A stretch of DNA of 64,000 nucleotides. Origin: Rhodococcus zopfii NBRC 100606 = JCM 9919. GTDB lineage: Bacteria; Actinomycetota; Actinomycetes; Mycobacteriales; Mycobacteriaceae. The notes below the pieces were generated by a model that made no database searches, was not told the origin of the DNA, and was given only the letters and a program-made list of their open reading frames with translations. The position numbers and the translations under genes are program-made. The stretch is from assembly GCF_001895025.1 (NCBI RefSeq), contig NZ_BCXI01000031.1, positions 1-64,000 of the forward strand, in the 5' to 3' direction. This document shows positions 1 through 8,674 of the stretch, piece by piece (the stretch's first letter is position 1; each line of letters starts with the position of its first letter).

Positions 1-163
1 TCGCGCTGTGCTGGGCGATGATCGCGCGTACGGTCCGCCGGCACCGCCCGCAGTCCGACCCCGCCCCGCAGGCCGCGGCGATCTCCTTCGAACTGCGCGC
101 ACCGCGGTTCACGATCTCGTTCACGAGGTCGCCGGTGACGCCGTGACACAGGCAGATGTACAT
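1..163 (-). CDS. Bacterioferritin-associated ferredoxin (BFD-like), partial
   Basis: Reading leftward from an ATG at 161-163, the frame begins MYICLCHGVT and runs off the window edge after about 54 codons. It has the four cysteines of BFD-like [2Fe-2S] proteins: the C-x-C pair at residues 4 and 6 and a later D-C-G-R-C pair. Members of this family are about 60-70 residues long and reduce bacterioferritin to release stored iron, so only the last few residues should be missing. It is transcribed away from the SDR gene and looks like the edge of a neighbouring iron-storage locus, unrelated to the catabolic genes. The cysteine spacing makes the family call good. Confidence 0.8.
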   Translation of the reverse strand, partial: MYICLCHGVTGDLVNEIVNRGARSSKEIAAACGAGSDCGRCRRTVRAIIAQHSA

Positions 164-174
164 GGGTCGCTCCG

Positions 175-1005
175 TCAGTCGAGGAACAGGTCGATCTGCG
201 GGTGGTCGCCGCCGCCGTAGCGCGACAGATCGGTGACCCCGGCCTCAGTGAGCACGTCGGCATCGATGAAGCAGCGGCCGGTGGTCTCGCGGGCCGGGCG
301 GGCGAGGATCTCGACGGCAGCGTCGGCCATGATCTCGGGGCTACGCGAGGACGAGAGGAGCGTGGTGCCGTCCTGCATGTTCGCGACCGCGGACGTCGCG
401 ATGAAGGTCTGCGGCCACAGGCAGTTCGCGGCGATGCCTTCCGCGGCGTACTCGGCGGCGAAACCCAGTGTCAGCAGTGACATTCCGTACTTGGACAGCG
501 TGTACGCGGGATGGACCCCGAGCCAGTACGGGTTCATGTTGACCGGCGGCGAGATGGTGAGTACGTGCGGGTTCGCGGACTTGCGCAGGTGCGGAACGGC
601 GGCCTTCGTCATGAGGAAGGTGCCGCGGCAGTTGATCTCCTGCATGAGGTCGTAACGCTTGGCCGACAGGTCCTCGGTGGAGCCGGTCGCGATCGCGCTC
701 GCGTTGTTCACGCAGATGTCGACACCGCCGAACCGGTCGACTGCCGTGTCGATCAGGCGCTGGACGTCGTCCTCGTTGCGGACGTCCCCGACCACGGCGA
801 CGGCCTTGCCGCCGGCCGCTTCGATGTCCGCGACCGCGGTGTGGACGGTGCCCTGCAGTTTCGGGTGGGGTTCGGCGGTCTTGGCGAGCAGAACGACGTT
901 GGCGCCCTGCTTCGCCGCGGCGACCGCGATGGCCAGGCCGATTCCACGGCTGGCACCGGAGATCACCATGGTGCGGTCGGACAGTGCATTGGGCTGGCTC
1001 GACAT
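175..1005 (-). CDS. Short-chain dehydrogenase/reductase, HSDL2-like
   Basis: This 276-residue classical SDR has the NAD(P)-binding SGASRGIG turn near residue 16, an NNAS motif, and a Y-x-x-x-K active site (YTLSK). The sequence around PPVNMNP and the long lid resemble hydroxysteroid dehydrogenase-like 2 proteins. It would oxidise or reduce a hydroxyl/keto group on a CoA-bound or free substrate; the substrate is unknown. The start at 1005 is chosen because GGGAG lies seven bases upstream; a frame extending back to 1203 would run through the divergent promoter and has non-coding character. It is divergent from the B12 mutase genes and shares with them the intergenic operator-like site at 1051-1065. 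Confidence 0.85.
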   Translation of the reverse strand: MSSQPNALSDRTMVISGASRGIGLAIAVAAAKQGANVVLLAKTAEPHPKLQGTVHTAVADIEAAGGKAVAVVGDVRNEDDVQRLIDTAVDRFGGVDICVNNASAIATGSTEDLSAKRYDLMQEINCRGTFLMTKAAVPHLRKSANPHVLTISPPVNMNPYWLGVHPAYTLSKYGMSLLTLGFAAEYAAEGIAANCLWPQTFIATSAVANMQDGTTLLSSSRSPEIMADAAVEILARPARETTGRCFIDADVLTEAGVTDLSRYGGGDHPQIDLFLD

Positions 1006-1050
1006 CGTTCTCCCTGCAATCGGTGGTTCACACGCAGCGTTCTCGCTGAT

Positions 1051-1065
1051 GATATTGGCATTCTC
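1051..1065. promoter_or_regulatory. Operator-like palindrome, copy 1 (10 of 12 positions)
   Basis: GATATTGGCATTCTC matches the window-wide motif GAGAAT-N3-ATTCTC at 10 of 12 defined positions. It sits between the divergent SDR (start 1005) and mutase (start 1091). A TATCGT -10-like hexamer at 1078-1083 lies seven bases before the mutase GTG, so the mutase mRNA may be leaderless. Confidence 0.55.
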
Positions 1066-1090
1066 ATTTTCTGCAAGTATCGTATCCGGC

Positions 1091-2668
1091 GTGAACGACT
1101 TCGCTGAGACCTCGTCGGGAATCCCCGTGGATGCGGTGTACGGACCGGCCGACCGGGACGTCGAACCGCCCGCCCCGGGGGAGTTCCCCTTCACCCGCGG
1201 CAACTTCGCGACCGGCTACCGAGGTCGGCTGTGGACGTTCCGCCAGTACTCGGGATTCGGTACCGCAGAGGAATCCAATCGGCGCTACCGGTATCTCCTG
1301 GACCAGGGCGGCACCGGGTTGTCCGTCGCGCTCGACCTGCCGACGCAGTGCGGGTACGACTCCGACGACCCGGAATACGGCGAGGAGGTCGGCCGCGTCG
1401 GCGTCGCCGTCGACACCCTCGCCGACGCCGAGATCCTGTTCGACGGAATCCCACTCGACAAGATCAGCACCAGCTTCACCATCAACGGCACGGCCGCGAT
1501 ACTGCTCGCGTTCTACGTCGCCGCCGCGGAGAAGTCCGGTGTCCCCCGAGAGAAGCTCACCGGCACGATCCAGAACGACATCCTCAAGGAATACGCCTCA
1601 CGCGGAACGTGGATCTGGCCGCCCGACCCGTCGCTGCGGCTGATCGCCGACACCATCGAGTTCTGCGCCGCGGAGGTCCCGCGGTTCAACGCGATCTCGG
1701 TGGCGGGCGCGCACTTCCGTGACGCCGGCGCGAACGCCGTGCAGGAGATGGCGTTCACCCTCGCCGACGGCGTCACCTACTGCGACACCGTCGTCGAGCG
1801 CGGGCGCATGACGATCGACCAGTTCGCCCCGCAGATCTCGTTCTTCTTCTACACCCACGGCGACTTCTTCGAGGAGATCGCGAAATACCGTGCGGGACGG
1901 CGCCGCTGGGCGACCATCGTGCGGGAACGCTACGGCGCGAAGACGGAGAAGGCGTCGATGTTCCGCTTCGGCTGCGTCGCCGGCGGTGCGTCGTTGTACG
2001 CCCCGCAGGCCCAGAACAATCTGGTACGCGTCGCGTACGAGTCGATGGCCTCGGTGCTCGGCGGCGTCCAGTCGATGTTCACGGCCGCATGGGACGAGCC
2101 GTTCGCGCTGCCCAGCGAGGAGTCGGCGACGCTCGCGCTGCGCACCCAGCAGATCCTCGCGTACGAGACCGGTGTCGCGCGGGTCGCCGATCCGCTCGGT
2201 GGTTCGTACTTCGTCGAGGCCCTCACGGACGCGACGGAGGAGAAGATCGTCGAGATCATGACGGATCTCGAGCAGCACGGTGGCATGGTCCGCGCGATCG
2301 AGGACGGCTACCTGCAGGGTCTCATCGCGGACGAGGCCTACAAGCTCCACCTCGACATCGAGGCGGGCGAGCGCACGGTCGTCGGTGTCAACAAGTTCAC
2401 CTCGAACGAACCGCCACCGGAGATCAGCACCTACGAGCTCGACGCGGAAGGTCGCGAACTGCAGCTCAAGCGGCTCGCGAAGGTCAAGGCCGAACGCGAT
2501 CCCGAGCTGGTCCGCACCAGTCTCGCCGCCCTGTCCCGCGCCGCGGAAGGAACCGACAACATCATGCACAAACTGATCGACTGCGCCAACGCGTACTGCA
2601 CCGTCGGCGAGATGGTCTCCGCGCTCAAGGCCGTGTGGGGCGAGTTCCAGCAGCCGGTGGTGTTCTGA
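1091..2668 (+). CDS. B12-dependent acyl-CoA mutase, large (substrate-binding) subunit
   Basis: This 525-residue protein is the TIM-barrel half of a methylmalonyl-CoA mutase family enzyme; the B12-binding half is encoded separately by the next gene, as in isobutyryl-CoA and 2-hydroxyisobutyryl-CoA mutases. Aligning by eye with Propionibacterium MutB at a constant offset of 36, Tyr53, Arg171 and His208 fall on MutB Tyr89, Arg207 and His244. From family knowledge, isobutyryl-CoA mutases carry Phe and Gln at the first two, so this enzyme keeps residues typical of a dicarboxylyl-CoA mutase; MutB Tyr75 and Met78 become Phe and Gly. The substrate is open. The GTG start at 1091 is preceded by a -10-like hexamer but no ribosome site, suggesting leaderless translation. 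The stop overlaps the small-subunit ATG by one base. A MeaB-type chaperone gene lies at 29791-30669. Confidence 0.9.
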   Translation: MNDFAETSSGIPVDAVYGPADRDVEPPAPGEFPFTRGNFATGYRGRLWTFRQYSGFGTAEESNRRYRYLLDQGGTGLSVALDLPTQCGYDSDDPEYGEEVGRVGVAVDTLADAEILFDGIPLDKISTSFTINGTAAILLAFYVAAAEKSGVPREKLTGTIQNDILKEYASRGTWIWPPDPSLRLIADTIEFCAAEVPRFNAISVAGAHFRDAGANAVQEMAFTLADGVTYCDTVVERGRMTIDQFAPQISFFFYTHGDFFEEIAKYRAGRRRWATIVRERYGAKTEKASMFRFGCVAGGASLYAPQAQNNLVRVAYESMASVLGGVQSMFTAAWDEPFALPSEESATLALRTQQILAYETGVARVADPLGGSYFVEALTDATEEKIVEIMTDLEQHGGMVRAIEDGYLQGLIADEAYKLHLDIEAGERTVVGVNKFTSNEPPPEISTYELDAEGRELQLKRLAKVKAERDPELVRTSLAALSRAAEGTDNIMHKLIDCANAYCTVGEMVSALKAVWGEFQQPVVF

Positions 2669-3069
2669 TGACCGCCCGCATCCTCGTCGCCAAGCCCGGA
2701 CTCGACGGCCACGACCGTGGCGCCAAGATCGTCGCGCGGGCCCTGCGCGACGCCGGTTTCGAGGTCATCTATACCGGCATCCGCCAGCGCATCGAGGACA
2801 TCGTCTCGATCGCCCTGCAGGAGGACGTCGCGGTCGTCGGCCTGAGCATCCTCTCGGGTGCGCACATCGCACTGACCACCCGCACGGTCGAGGCACTCGA
2901 GGCCGCCGGCGCCGGCGACATCGCGGTGATCGTCGGCGGCACCATCCCGCAGGGCGACGTGCCGAAACTGCTCTCCGCGGGCGCCGCGGCCGTGTTCCCC
3001 ACGAGCACCCCGCTGGACGTCCTGGTCACCGAGGTGCGCAAGCTGACCGGCACCGGCAACCCGGCGTGA
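2668..3069 (+). CDS. B12-binding small subunit of acyl-CoA mutase
   Basis: A 133-residue cobalamin-binding domain. It starts with RILVAKPGLDGHDRG, which contains the D-x-H-x-x-G motif whose histidine is the lower axial cobalt ligand. It continues with LSIL (the S-x-L motif) and VGG, the other two parts of the B12-binding signature. Length and motifs match the separate small subunits of isobutyryl- and 2-hydroxyisobutyryl-CoA mutases. The ATG overlaps the large-subunit stop (TGATG), so the two are translationally coupled and presumably form an alpha2beta2 enzyme. About 79 bases separate it from the next gene. Confidence 0.93.
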   Translation: MTARILVAKPGLDGHDRGAKIVARALRDAGFEVIYTGIRQRIEDIVSIALQEDVAVVGLSILSGAHIALTTRTVEALEAAGAGDIAVIVGGTIPQGDVPKLLSAGAAAVFPTSTPLDVLVTEVRKLTGTGNPA

Positions 3070-3148
3070 CCGCAACACACCCAATTTCACCGCCGCGACG
3101 CTCCCTCGGGCGTGCGGGAACCCGGATCTCGACAAACGTGGAGGAATC

Positions 3149-4105
3149 GTGCGGATCGGAGTGATGGTCGGGCCCGAACAGGGTGACACCGCTCGCAAGG
3201 TCGACCGGATGCTGAAGGACGTCGAGTGGGCGGAAGCCGCCGGCCTCGACACCGTGTGGGTGCCCCAGATCCCCACGGACTTCGACGCATTGACTGCGGT
3301 CGCGCTGATGGGCGTCCGCACCTCGCGGATCGAGATCGGCACCGCCGTGGTGCCCTTGCAGGCGCAGCATCCGGTGCACCTGGTGCGCCAGGCGCTGTCC
3401 ACACACGCCGCACTCGGCGGCCGGCTCGCGCTCGGTGTCGGACCGTCGCACCACTGGATCGTGCAGGACATGCTCGGTCTGCCCTACGAGAAGCCCGCCA
3501 AGTTCACCCGGGACTACCTCGAGGTGCTCGGTGCGATGAAGAATCTGCCCGGTTCGATCGACGTCGAGAACGACACGTTCAGGGTGCACAATCCGCTCGA
3601 CATCGCACCGGTGGCGCCGATGCCTGTCCTCGTCGCCGCGCTCGGTCCGGTCATGCTGAAGATCGCCGGTGAGCGCGCCGACGGCACGGTGTTGTGGATG
3701 GCCGACGAACGCGCCATCGGCGAGCACATCGCACCGCGCATCACCAAGGCCGCCGCGGAGGCCGGCCGGCCCGATCCGCGGATCGTCGCCGGCGTCCCGG
3801 TGTGCCTGTGCGCGCCGTCGGAGGTGGATATCGCCCGCGAACGCGCCAACCGGATCCTCGCCGAGGCCGAGATCTCACCGAACTACCAGCGGCTCCTCGA
3901 ACAGGGCGAGTCGAAGGACATCGGCGACATGGCCATCGTCGGCGACGAGGACGCGATCCTCGCCGGCTTCCGCAGGTACGAGGAGGCCGGTGTCACCGAC
4001 CTGTCGATGCGGCTGCTGCCGATCGGCAACACCCGCGACGAACTCGTCGCCTCCAAGTACCGCACCCGCGATGTCGTCTCCGAACTCGTCAAGGAACTGC
4101 GGTGA
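3149..4105 (+). CDS. LLM-class F420-dependent oxidoreductase
   Basis: A 318-residue luciferase-like TIM-barrel protein of the kind that in actinobacteria usually uses coenzyme F420. Visible family features are the N-terminal beta strand MRIGVMVG, an early E-x-A-G-L-D-T-V-W segment, IEIGTAVVP, and GRLALGVGPSHHW near residue 95. It probably transfers a hydride to or from a substrate in the same pathway; the reaction cannot be specified. The GTG start at 3149 has a strong GGAGG eight bases upstream. Its stop overlaps the start of the CoA-transferase gene by four bases, so it is co-translated with a CoA-thioester enzyme. Confidence 0.85.
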   Translation: MRIGVMVGPEQGDTARKVDRMLKDVEWAEAAGLDTVWVPQIPTDFDALTAVALMGVRTSRIEIGTAVVPLQAQHPVHLVRQALSTHAALGGRLALGVGPSHHWIVQDMLGLPYEKPAKFTRDYLEVLGAMKNLPGSIDVENDTFRVHNPLDIAPVAPMPVLVAALGPVMLKIAGERADGTVLWMADERAIGEHIAPRITKAAAEAGRPDPRIVAGVPVCLCAPSEVDIARERANRILAEAEISPNYQRLLEQGESKDIGDMAIVGDEDAILAGFRRYEEAGVTDLSMRLLPIGNTRDELVASKYRTRDVVSELVKELR

Positions 4106-5154
4106 GTGCCGGTCCGCTCGAGGGGATCAAGATCCTGGAGGTCGGCCACATCCTCGCCGGACCGTACGCGACGATGATGCTGGCCGATCTCGGCGCCGAG
4201 GTCACCAAGGTGGAACCGCCCACCGGCGACCTCTCGCGGCAGGTCAGCGACGCGTACTTCGCGAGCCTCAACCGCGGCAAGCGCAGCATCTGCCTCGATC
4301 TCGGCACCGACGAGGGGCAACGCCGGCTCGGGGAGCTCGCCGCCGAATCCCATGCCCTGCTGGTCAATCTCAAGCCGTCCGCGATCCGCAAGTACGGCCT
4401 GACGTACGACGCGCTGCGCAAGTGGAACGACAAGATCGTGTGCGTCGCACTCACCGGCTACGGGCTCGACTCCGGTGACGATCCGGCATTCGACTACGTG
4501 ATCCAGGCGTTGACCGGGGTCGCGTCGCTCACCGGCGACCCGGACGGTCCGCCGACCCTGCCCGGCTACTCGGCGGCGGACAACTCCACCGGTCTGACCG
4601 CCGCCCTGGGTCTGCTTGCCCAGATCGTCTCGGGCCGTGGCGGACAGGTCGACGTGTCGTTGCGCGACGTCATGCTCTCGCAGCTCAACTACCGCGCCTC
4701 CGCCTACCTCAACGAGGGCACCGAACCGCGCCGCATGCTGCACGGGGCGCACTCGTACTATGTTCCGGCGCAACTCTTTCCGACTTCGGAGGGCTATCTC
4801 GCGCTGTTCGTCACGCACGACGGATTCTGGCGGTCGTTCGCGAAGGAAGCGGGCATCGACGGATTCACGACGATGGCCGAGCGGGCCCGGAACCGCGACG
4901 AGGTCCTCGCCGCTGTGACCGCGGTCCTCGCGACCGACACCGCCGCCGGATGGGAAGCGCGGCTGCGGCCGCTCGGTGTGCCGTCTGCTGCGGTCCGGTC
5001 CCTGCCGGAGGCGCTCGCGGAGACCCCCGAATCCGTCGTCACGGCGGGCGATTTCCGGCTCGTCGGCAGTCCCGTCAAGGTCGCCGGCTACGAACCGCAA
5101 TACGGTGCGCCGCCGCGGCTCGGTGAGCACGGCGCACTTCCGGCTCGCTCCTGA
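4102..5154 (+). CDS. Family III CoA-transferase (CaiB/BaiF type)
   Basis: This 350-residue protein has the family III N-terminus (PLEGIKILEVGHILAGPY), the GADLGAE-V-K-V-E type segment, NRGKRS, and a likely nucleophilic Asp at about residue 160 in AADNSTG, which aligns with Asp169 of formyl-CoA transferase. Family members move CoA between carboxylic acids through an aspartyl-CoA thioester, or act as racemases. At 350 residues it is somewhat shorter than the usual 380-420. The GTG start at 4102 overlaps the preceding stop (GTGA). The gene ends the operon that begins with the B12 mutase, and a strong hairpin follows. Substrates are unknown. Confidence 0.88.
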   Translation: MSAGPLEGIKILEVGHILAGPYATMMLADLGAEVTKVEPPTGDLSRQVSDAYFASLNRGKRSICLDLGTDEGQRRLGELAAESHALLVNLKPSAIRKYGLTYDALRKWNDKIVCVALTGYGLDSGDDPAFDYVIQALTGVASLTGDPDGPPTLPGYSAADNSTGLTAALGLLAQIVSGRGGQVDVSLRDVMLSQLNYRASAYLNEGTEPRRMLHGAHSYYVPAQLFPTSEGYLALFVTHDGFWRSFAKEAGIDGFTTMAERARNRDEVLAAVTAVLATDTAAGWEARLRPLGVPSAAVRSLPEALAETPESVVTAGDFRLVGSPVKVAGYEPQYGAPPRLGEHGALPARS

Positions 5155-5163
5155 CCCCCGTCG

Positions 5164-5209
5164 CCCGTGCGCGGTTTTGGTAGCTGGTGCTACCAAAAAC
5201 GCGCACGGG
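5164..5209. terminator. Bidirectional terminator hairpin
   Basis: Two 21-base arms (5164-5184 and 5189-5209) with a single mismatch enclose a four-base loop. The hairpin lies between the convergent CoA-transferase and reductase genes and has T/A tracts in the stem, so it should terminate both transcripts. Confidence 0.8.
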
Positions 5210-5221
5210 GCGGGTTGTTCG

Positions 5222-6250
5222 TCACTCGTACTTGACCTTGATCGACGGGGTGTCCGGCACGGCCTGGCACGTGAGCACATAGCCCTCCTCGACCTCGTCG
5301 TCACTGAGTGCGTCGTTGGTGCGCATGGTCGCGCAACCTTCGGTCACCTGCGCCATGCAGGTGCCGCAGTTGCCCATCTCGCAGAAGAACGGTGGCGTCA
5401 GGCCCGCGCGCCGAGCGCTTTCGAGCAGGGTCTCGCCCTTCTGGCGGGGCACCGTGCCCTTCTTGCGTCCGACGAAGATCGTGACGGTGCCCTCTTCCTC
5501 GTCCGCGTCGGCCGCCGCATCGGTGTCCGATACCCCCGCAGTCGCGGGGTCCGCAGCCGCGGGGGCAGCGCCGAAACGCTCGCTGAACACGCGGCCCGGG
5601 CCGGTCAGCGTCGACTCGATCAGATCCATGAACGGCTCCGGGCCGCACAGGTAGCTGTCCGCGCCGACGTCGGTGCCGACGAACGCGCGGATGGCATCCG
5701 CGTCGAGCAGGCCCTTCTCGTCGTCGAGGTGACGCACGACGGTCAGGCGGTCCGGGTACTGCGCGACCAGCGCATCGAGGACGGATTCGAAGATCGCCGA
5801 CGGGTGATCGCGGTCGGCGCACAGCAGCCGGACCGGACGGTCGGTGGTGGCCAGTGTGGACTTGGCGAGCGACAGGATCGGGGTGATGCCGCTGCCCCCG
5901 CTGAACCCGAGCAGCGGCTCGGGACTCTCACGCAGGCAGAACGTGCCGGTGGGCCGGCTGATCTCCAGATCGTCGCCCTCGGAGACGTTGTCGAGCAACC
6001 AGTTCGACACCTTGCCACCGGGTACGCGTTTGACGGTGACCATGAGTTCGGTGTCGGTCTCGGGAGCACTGGACATCGAGTACGAGCGGTACAACTCGGT
6101 GCCGTCGACGGTGACTTTGAAGTTGCAGAACTGCCCCGCGCGGTAGGTGAACGGTCCGTCGTGGGGAGCGAGCACGAACGACCGGGCGTCGTCGGTCTCC
6201 TTCACGATCCGGGTCACCCGCGCGTGCTGGAACATAGGGGGTCTCGCCAT
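5222..6250 (-). CDS. KshB-like oxygenase reductase (FAD, NAD(P)H, C-terminal [2Fe-2S])
   Basis: A 342-residue electron-transfer reductase. It has a flavin domain with RSYSMSS, a nucleotide domain with GGSGITP and LCGPEPF, and a plant-type ferredoxin domain with cysteines at about 290, 295, 298 and 328 (C-x4-C-x2-C-x29-C). This order is that of PaaE/HmpX and of the 3-ketosteroid 9-alpha-hydroxylase reductase KshB, which feeds electrons to Rieske oxygenases. An Ala/Asp/Glu-rich linker of about 40 residues separates the nucleotide and ferredoxin domains. The only Rieske oxygenase in the window is at 41128-42411, some 35 kb away but apparently under the same operator, and is a possible partner. 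GAGGAGGA precedes the ATG at 6250. The identity with KshB itself is not proven. Confidence 0.88.
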   Translation of the reverse strand: MARPPMFQHARVTRIVKETDDARSFVLAPHDGPFTYRAGQFCNFKVTVDGTELYRSYSMSSAPETDTELMVTVKRVPGGKVSNWLLDNVSEGDDLEISRPTGTFCLRESPEPLLGFSGGSGITPILSLAKSTLATTDRPVRLLCADRDHPSAIFESVLDALVAQYPDRLTVVRHLDDEKGLLDADAIRAFVGTDVGADSYLCGPEPFMDLIESTLTGPGRVFSERFGAAPAAADPATAGVSDTDAAADADEEEGTVTIFVGRKKGTVPRQKGETLLESARRAGLTPPFFCEMGNCGTCMAQVTEGCATMRTNDALSDDEVEEGYVLTCQAVPDTPSIKVKYE

Positions 6251-6286
6251 GGATCGTCTCCTCCTCGGGGATTGTTCTACTGCATG

Positions 6287-6301
6287 GAGAATTATATTCT
6301 C
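6287..6301. promoter_or_regulatory. Operator-like palindrome, copy 2 (perfect)
   Basis: GAGAATTATATTCTC matches GAGAAT-N3-ATTCTC at all 12 defined positions. It lies midway between the divergent reductase (start 6250) and acyl-CoA ligase (6325) and contains a TATATT -10-like hexamer, so a repressor bound here would block transcription. Confidence 0.75.
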
Positions 6302-6324
6302 ACCTACGATATAGGATCTTCTCC

Positions 6325-7791
6325 ATGTCGAGTACCACCCGAGAGGAGGCGAAGTTGCCGGACCCTACGATCGGACGGACGCGGAACGCGACCACCGCAC
6401 TGGTGTTCGAGGACCGCGCGTACAGCCGTGCCGAGCTCGACGCACTCGCGTGCGGCCTGGCGACGCAGTTGGCCGAGCGCGGCGCCGCTGCGGGCACCCG
6501 GGTCGCGCTGATGTCGTCGAACCGGCCGGAATTCGTCGTGGCCGTGCAGGCGATCTGGCGGCTCGGAGCGTCCGTGGTGCTGCTGAGCCCGGCTTACAAG
6601 CACGACGAGGTCGCGCATGCCCTCGAACTGACCCGCCCGATCGCCGCGGTCGGCGACCATCCCGTCCTCGCCGAACAGGCCGACATGCTGAACCTCGACG
6701 AGCCGATCACGCCGGTGACCGGCGAGGCAGCGAATGGCGGCCTCGACCCGGCGGCGGAGGCGGTGCTGGTATTCAGCTCGGGCACGACCGGGATGCCCAA
6801 GGCCGTCCGGCACACCCACGGCTCCCTCGCCGCCGCCGTCGCACACTGGCGCGACGCGCTGCAACTGACCTCCGCGGACCGGATGCAGGTGCTCACCCCG
6901 CCCTCACACATCCTGGGCATCCTCAACATCGTCACCGCGCTGGAGGTCGGCGCGTGGCTCCGGCTGCACCGCCGCTTCGACATCGACCTGATGCTCCGGC
7001 ACATCGAGAGCGACGGGATCACCGTCGAGATGGCCGTCGCGCCGATCGCCCTGGCGATCGCCCAGCATCCGGATCTCGAGTCGTACGACCTGTCGTCGCT
7101 GCGCTACATCATGTGGGGCGCAACCCCGGTCACCGCGAGCATCGCCGACATCGTCACCCGCCGCACCGGGGTCGGGTGGGTCCCGGCGTACGGCGCCAGC
7201 GAACTCCCGGTCATCGCCTGCAATCCGATCGACGGTGCGCGGCTGGACAGCGTCGGACGTCCCGTCCCCGGCGTGAGTGTGCGCGTCGTCTCGCTCGATA
7301 CCGGCGAGATCCTGCCGGCGAACGGTGTCGGCGAGATCCAGGTTCGCGCCGAGTCCCTCATGGCCGGATATCTACCCGCCGACGCGAATCCGGACGCCTT
7401 CGACGACGGCTGGTACCGCACCGGCGACGTCGGCTACCTCGACGAGGACGGCTGGCTGCGGCTCACCGACCGGTCGAAGGAAATGATCAAGGTCAAGGGA
7501 TTCCAGGTCGCGCCGGCCGAGGTCGAGAGCGTGCTGCACGGGCACCCCGACGTCGCCGACTGTGCCGTGTTCGGCGTGCCCGACCCGGTGACCGGCGAGG
7601 CCGTCATCGCTGCGGTCGTGACCGGAACCCCCGTCACCGAAGCCGAATTGATCGCCCTGGTCGGCGACCGGCTGGCGTCCTACAAACGCCCGAGCCGGAT
7701 CCTGTTCGTCCCCGAAATCCCTCGCCTGCCCTCCGGCAAGGTGTTGCGCCGAGTACTCAAGGAGCGCCATGGACGTCCGTCTGACGAGTGA
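6325..7791 (+). CDS. Acyl-CoA synthetase (AMP-forming, ANL family)
   Basis: This 488-residue ligase activates a carboxylic acid to its CoA thioester via an acyl-adenylate. The P-loop SSGTTGMPKAV is near residue 152, the A5 region is YGASELP, the hinge region WYRTGDVGYLDEDG is followed by KEMIKVKGFQV, and the catalytic lysine lies in LPSGKVLRR near the C-terminus. The ATG at 6325 is used here, but a TTG at 6355 has a far better ribosome site (AGGAGG, five bases away) and may be the real start, removing ten residues. The 3' end overlaps the next gene by 23 bases. It is first in an operon with an acyl-CoA dehydrogenase pair and a crotonase, so it probably supplies their substrate. Confidence 0.9.
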   Translation: MSSTTREEAKLPDPTIGRTRNATTALVFEDRAYSRAELDALACGLATQLAERGAAAGTRVALMSSNRPEFVVAVQAIWRLGASVVLLSPAYKHDEVAHALELTRPIAAVGDHPVLAEQADMLNLDEPITPVTGEAANGGLDPAAEAVLVFSSGTTGMPKAVRHTHGSLAAAVAHWRDALQLTSADRMQVLTPPSHILGILNIVTALEVGAWLRLHRRFDIDLMLRHIESDGITVEMAVAPIALAIAQHPDLESYDLSSLRYIMWGATPVTASIADIVTRRTGVGWVPAYGASELPVIACNPIDGARLDSVGRPVPGVSVRVVSLDTGEILPANGVGEIQVRAESLMAGYLPADANPDAFDDGWYRTGDVGYLDEDGWLRLTDRSKEMIKVKGFQVAPAEVESVLHGHPDVADCAVFGVPDPVTGEAVIAAVVTGTPVTEAELIALVGDRLASYKRPSRILFVPEIPRLPSGKVLRRVLKERHGRPSDE

Positions 7792-8674
7792 ACAACGACA
7801 ATTACGTGATGCGGCAGCGAAACTGGCCGACGACCTCGGACCGGGCTCGGTCCTGGATCTCGACGACGACAGCCGTGTCGCCCGGCTCGAGAAGGCGGTC
7901 GACACGACCGGGTGGCGCGCTCTCCGCTCCGACGGTGCGTCCGGTGTCGAGGTCGCGATCGTCGCGGAGGAGTTCGGTCGCGGTCTCGTCGACGTGCCGT
8001 TCCTCGGCCCGGTCCTCGCCGACGACCTGCGCCGCCACCTCGGCGACGACCAGTCCCCGTGGGCTGTCGGTGTCGGGGGTGAGGCCGTCGACGCACGCGG
8101 CCTCGACCACGCGGTTGTTCTGCAGGACAGGAAGATCCGTGCGGCGCCGGTCGGTTCCGGTATCGCCGCCGCGGATCTGACCCGCCGCTTTGCGGAACTG
8201 GGCGAGCCGGGCGAGCCGCTCGGTGAACTGTCCGCCGAGGACGCCGACCGCTGGTACGCGCTGGCCCTCGTCGCGACCACCGCGGACCTCCTCGGCACGT
8301 CCCGCGGCGTGCACGACCTCGCCGTCGAGTACGCGAAGATGCGCGAGCAGTACGGTCACACCATCGGGTCGTACCAGGCGGTCGCGAACATGCTGGCCGA
8401 GAGCCGGGCGCTGATCGAGGGGTCGATCAGCGTGCTGCGGCACGCGGCATGGGCCGTGGACGAACTCGACACGGCCGCCGCGATCCAGGCCGGCAAGGTC
8501 GCGAAGATCTATTGTGCCCGTGCCGCTCTCGCGATCTGTGAGACCTCGATCCAGGTGCACGGCGGCATCGGCAACACCTGGGAGTGCCTCGCGCACGTCT
8601 ACCTGCGGCGGGCCCTGGCGTCCATCGAACTGTTCCCCGTGAGCCTGAAGGAGATCGATCTTGGAGTTTCGTGA
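7769..8674 (+). CDS. Acyl-CoA dehydrogenase family, small subunit of a heteromeric pair (pair 1)
   Basis: At 301 residues this is a shortened acyl-CoA dehydrogenase. The C-terminal helical domain is clear (MREQYGHTIGSYQAV, then QVHGGIGNTWE), but the N-terminal and beta domains are reduced and the usual catalytic glutamate is not evident. Such short chains pair with a full-length partner in the alpha2beta2 dehydrogenases of actinobacterial steroid side-chain and ring degradation. The partner is the next gene, which overlaps by 14 bases. The ATG at 7769 lies inside the 3' end of the ligase gene, behind GGAG. Confidence 0.88.
   Translation: MDVRLTSEQRQLRDAAAKLADDLGPGSVLDLDDDSRVARLEKAVDTTGWRALRSDGASGVEVAIVAEEFGRGLVDVPFLGPVLADDLRRHLGDDQSPWAVGVGGEAVDARGLDHAVVLQDRKIRAAPVGSGIAAADLTRRFAELGEPGEPLGELSAEDADRWYALALVATTADLLGTSRGVHDLAVEYAKMREQYGHTIGSYQAVANMLAESRALIEGSISVLRHAAWAVDELDTAAAIQAGKVAKIYCARAALAICETSIQVHGGIGNTWECLAHVYLRRALASIELFPVSLKEIDLGVS

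Noticed and set aside
659-1090. N-terminal extension of the mutase frame back to 659
   Set aside because: It runs antisense through the SDR gene, lacks similarity to the mutase family and crosses the divergent promoter. The mutase family start aligns with the GTG at 1091.
4976-6511. Long plus-strand frame across the reductase gene
   Set aside because: It is a shadow of the minus-strand reductase; no domain is visible and a strong terminator lies inside.
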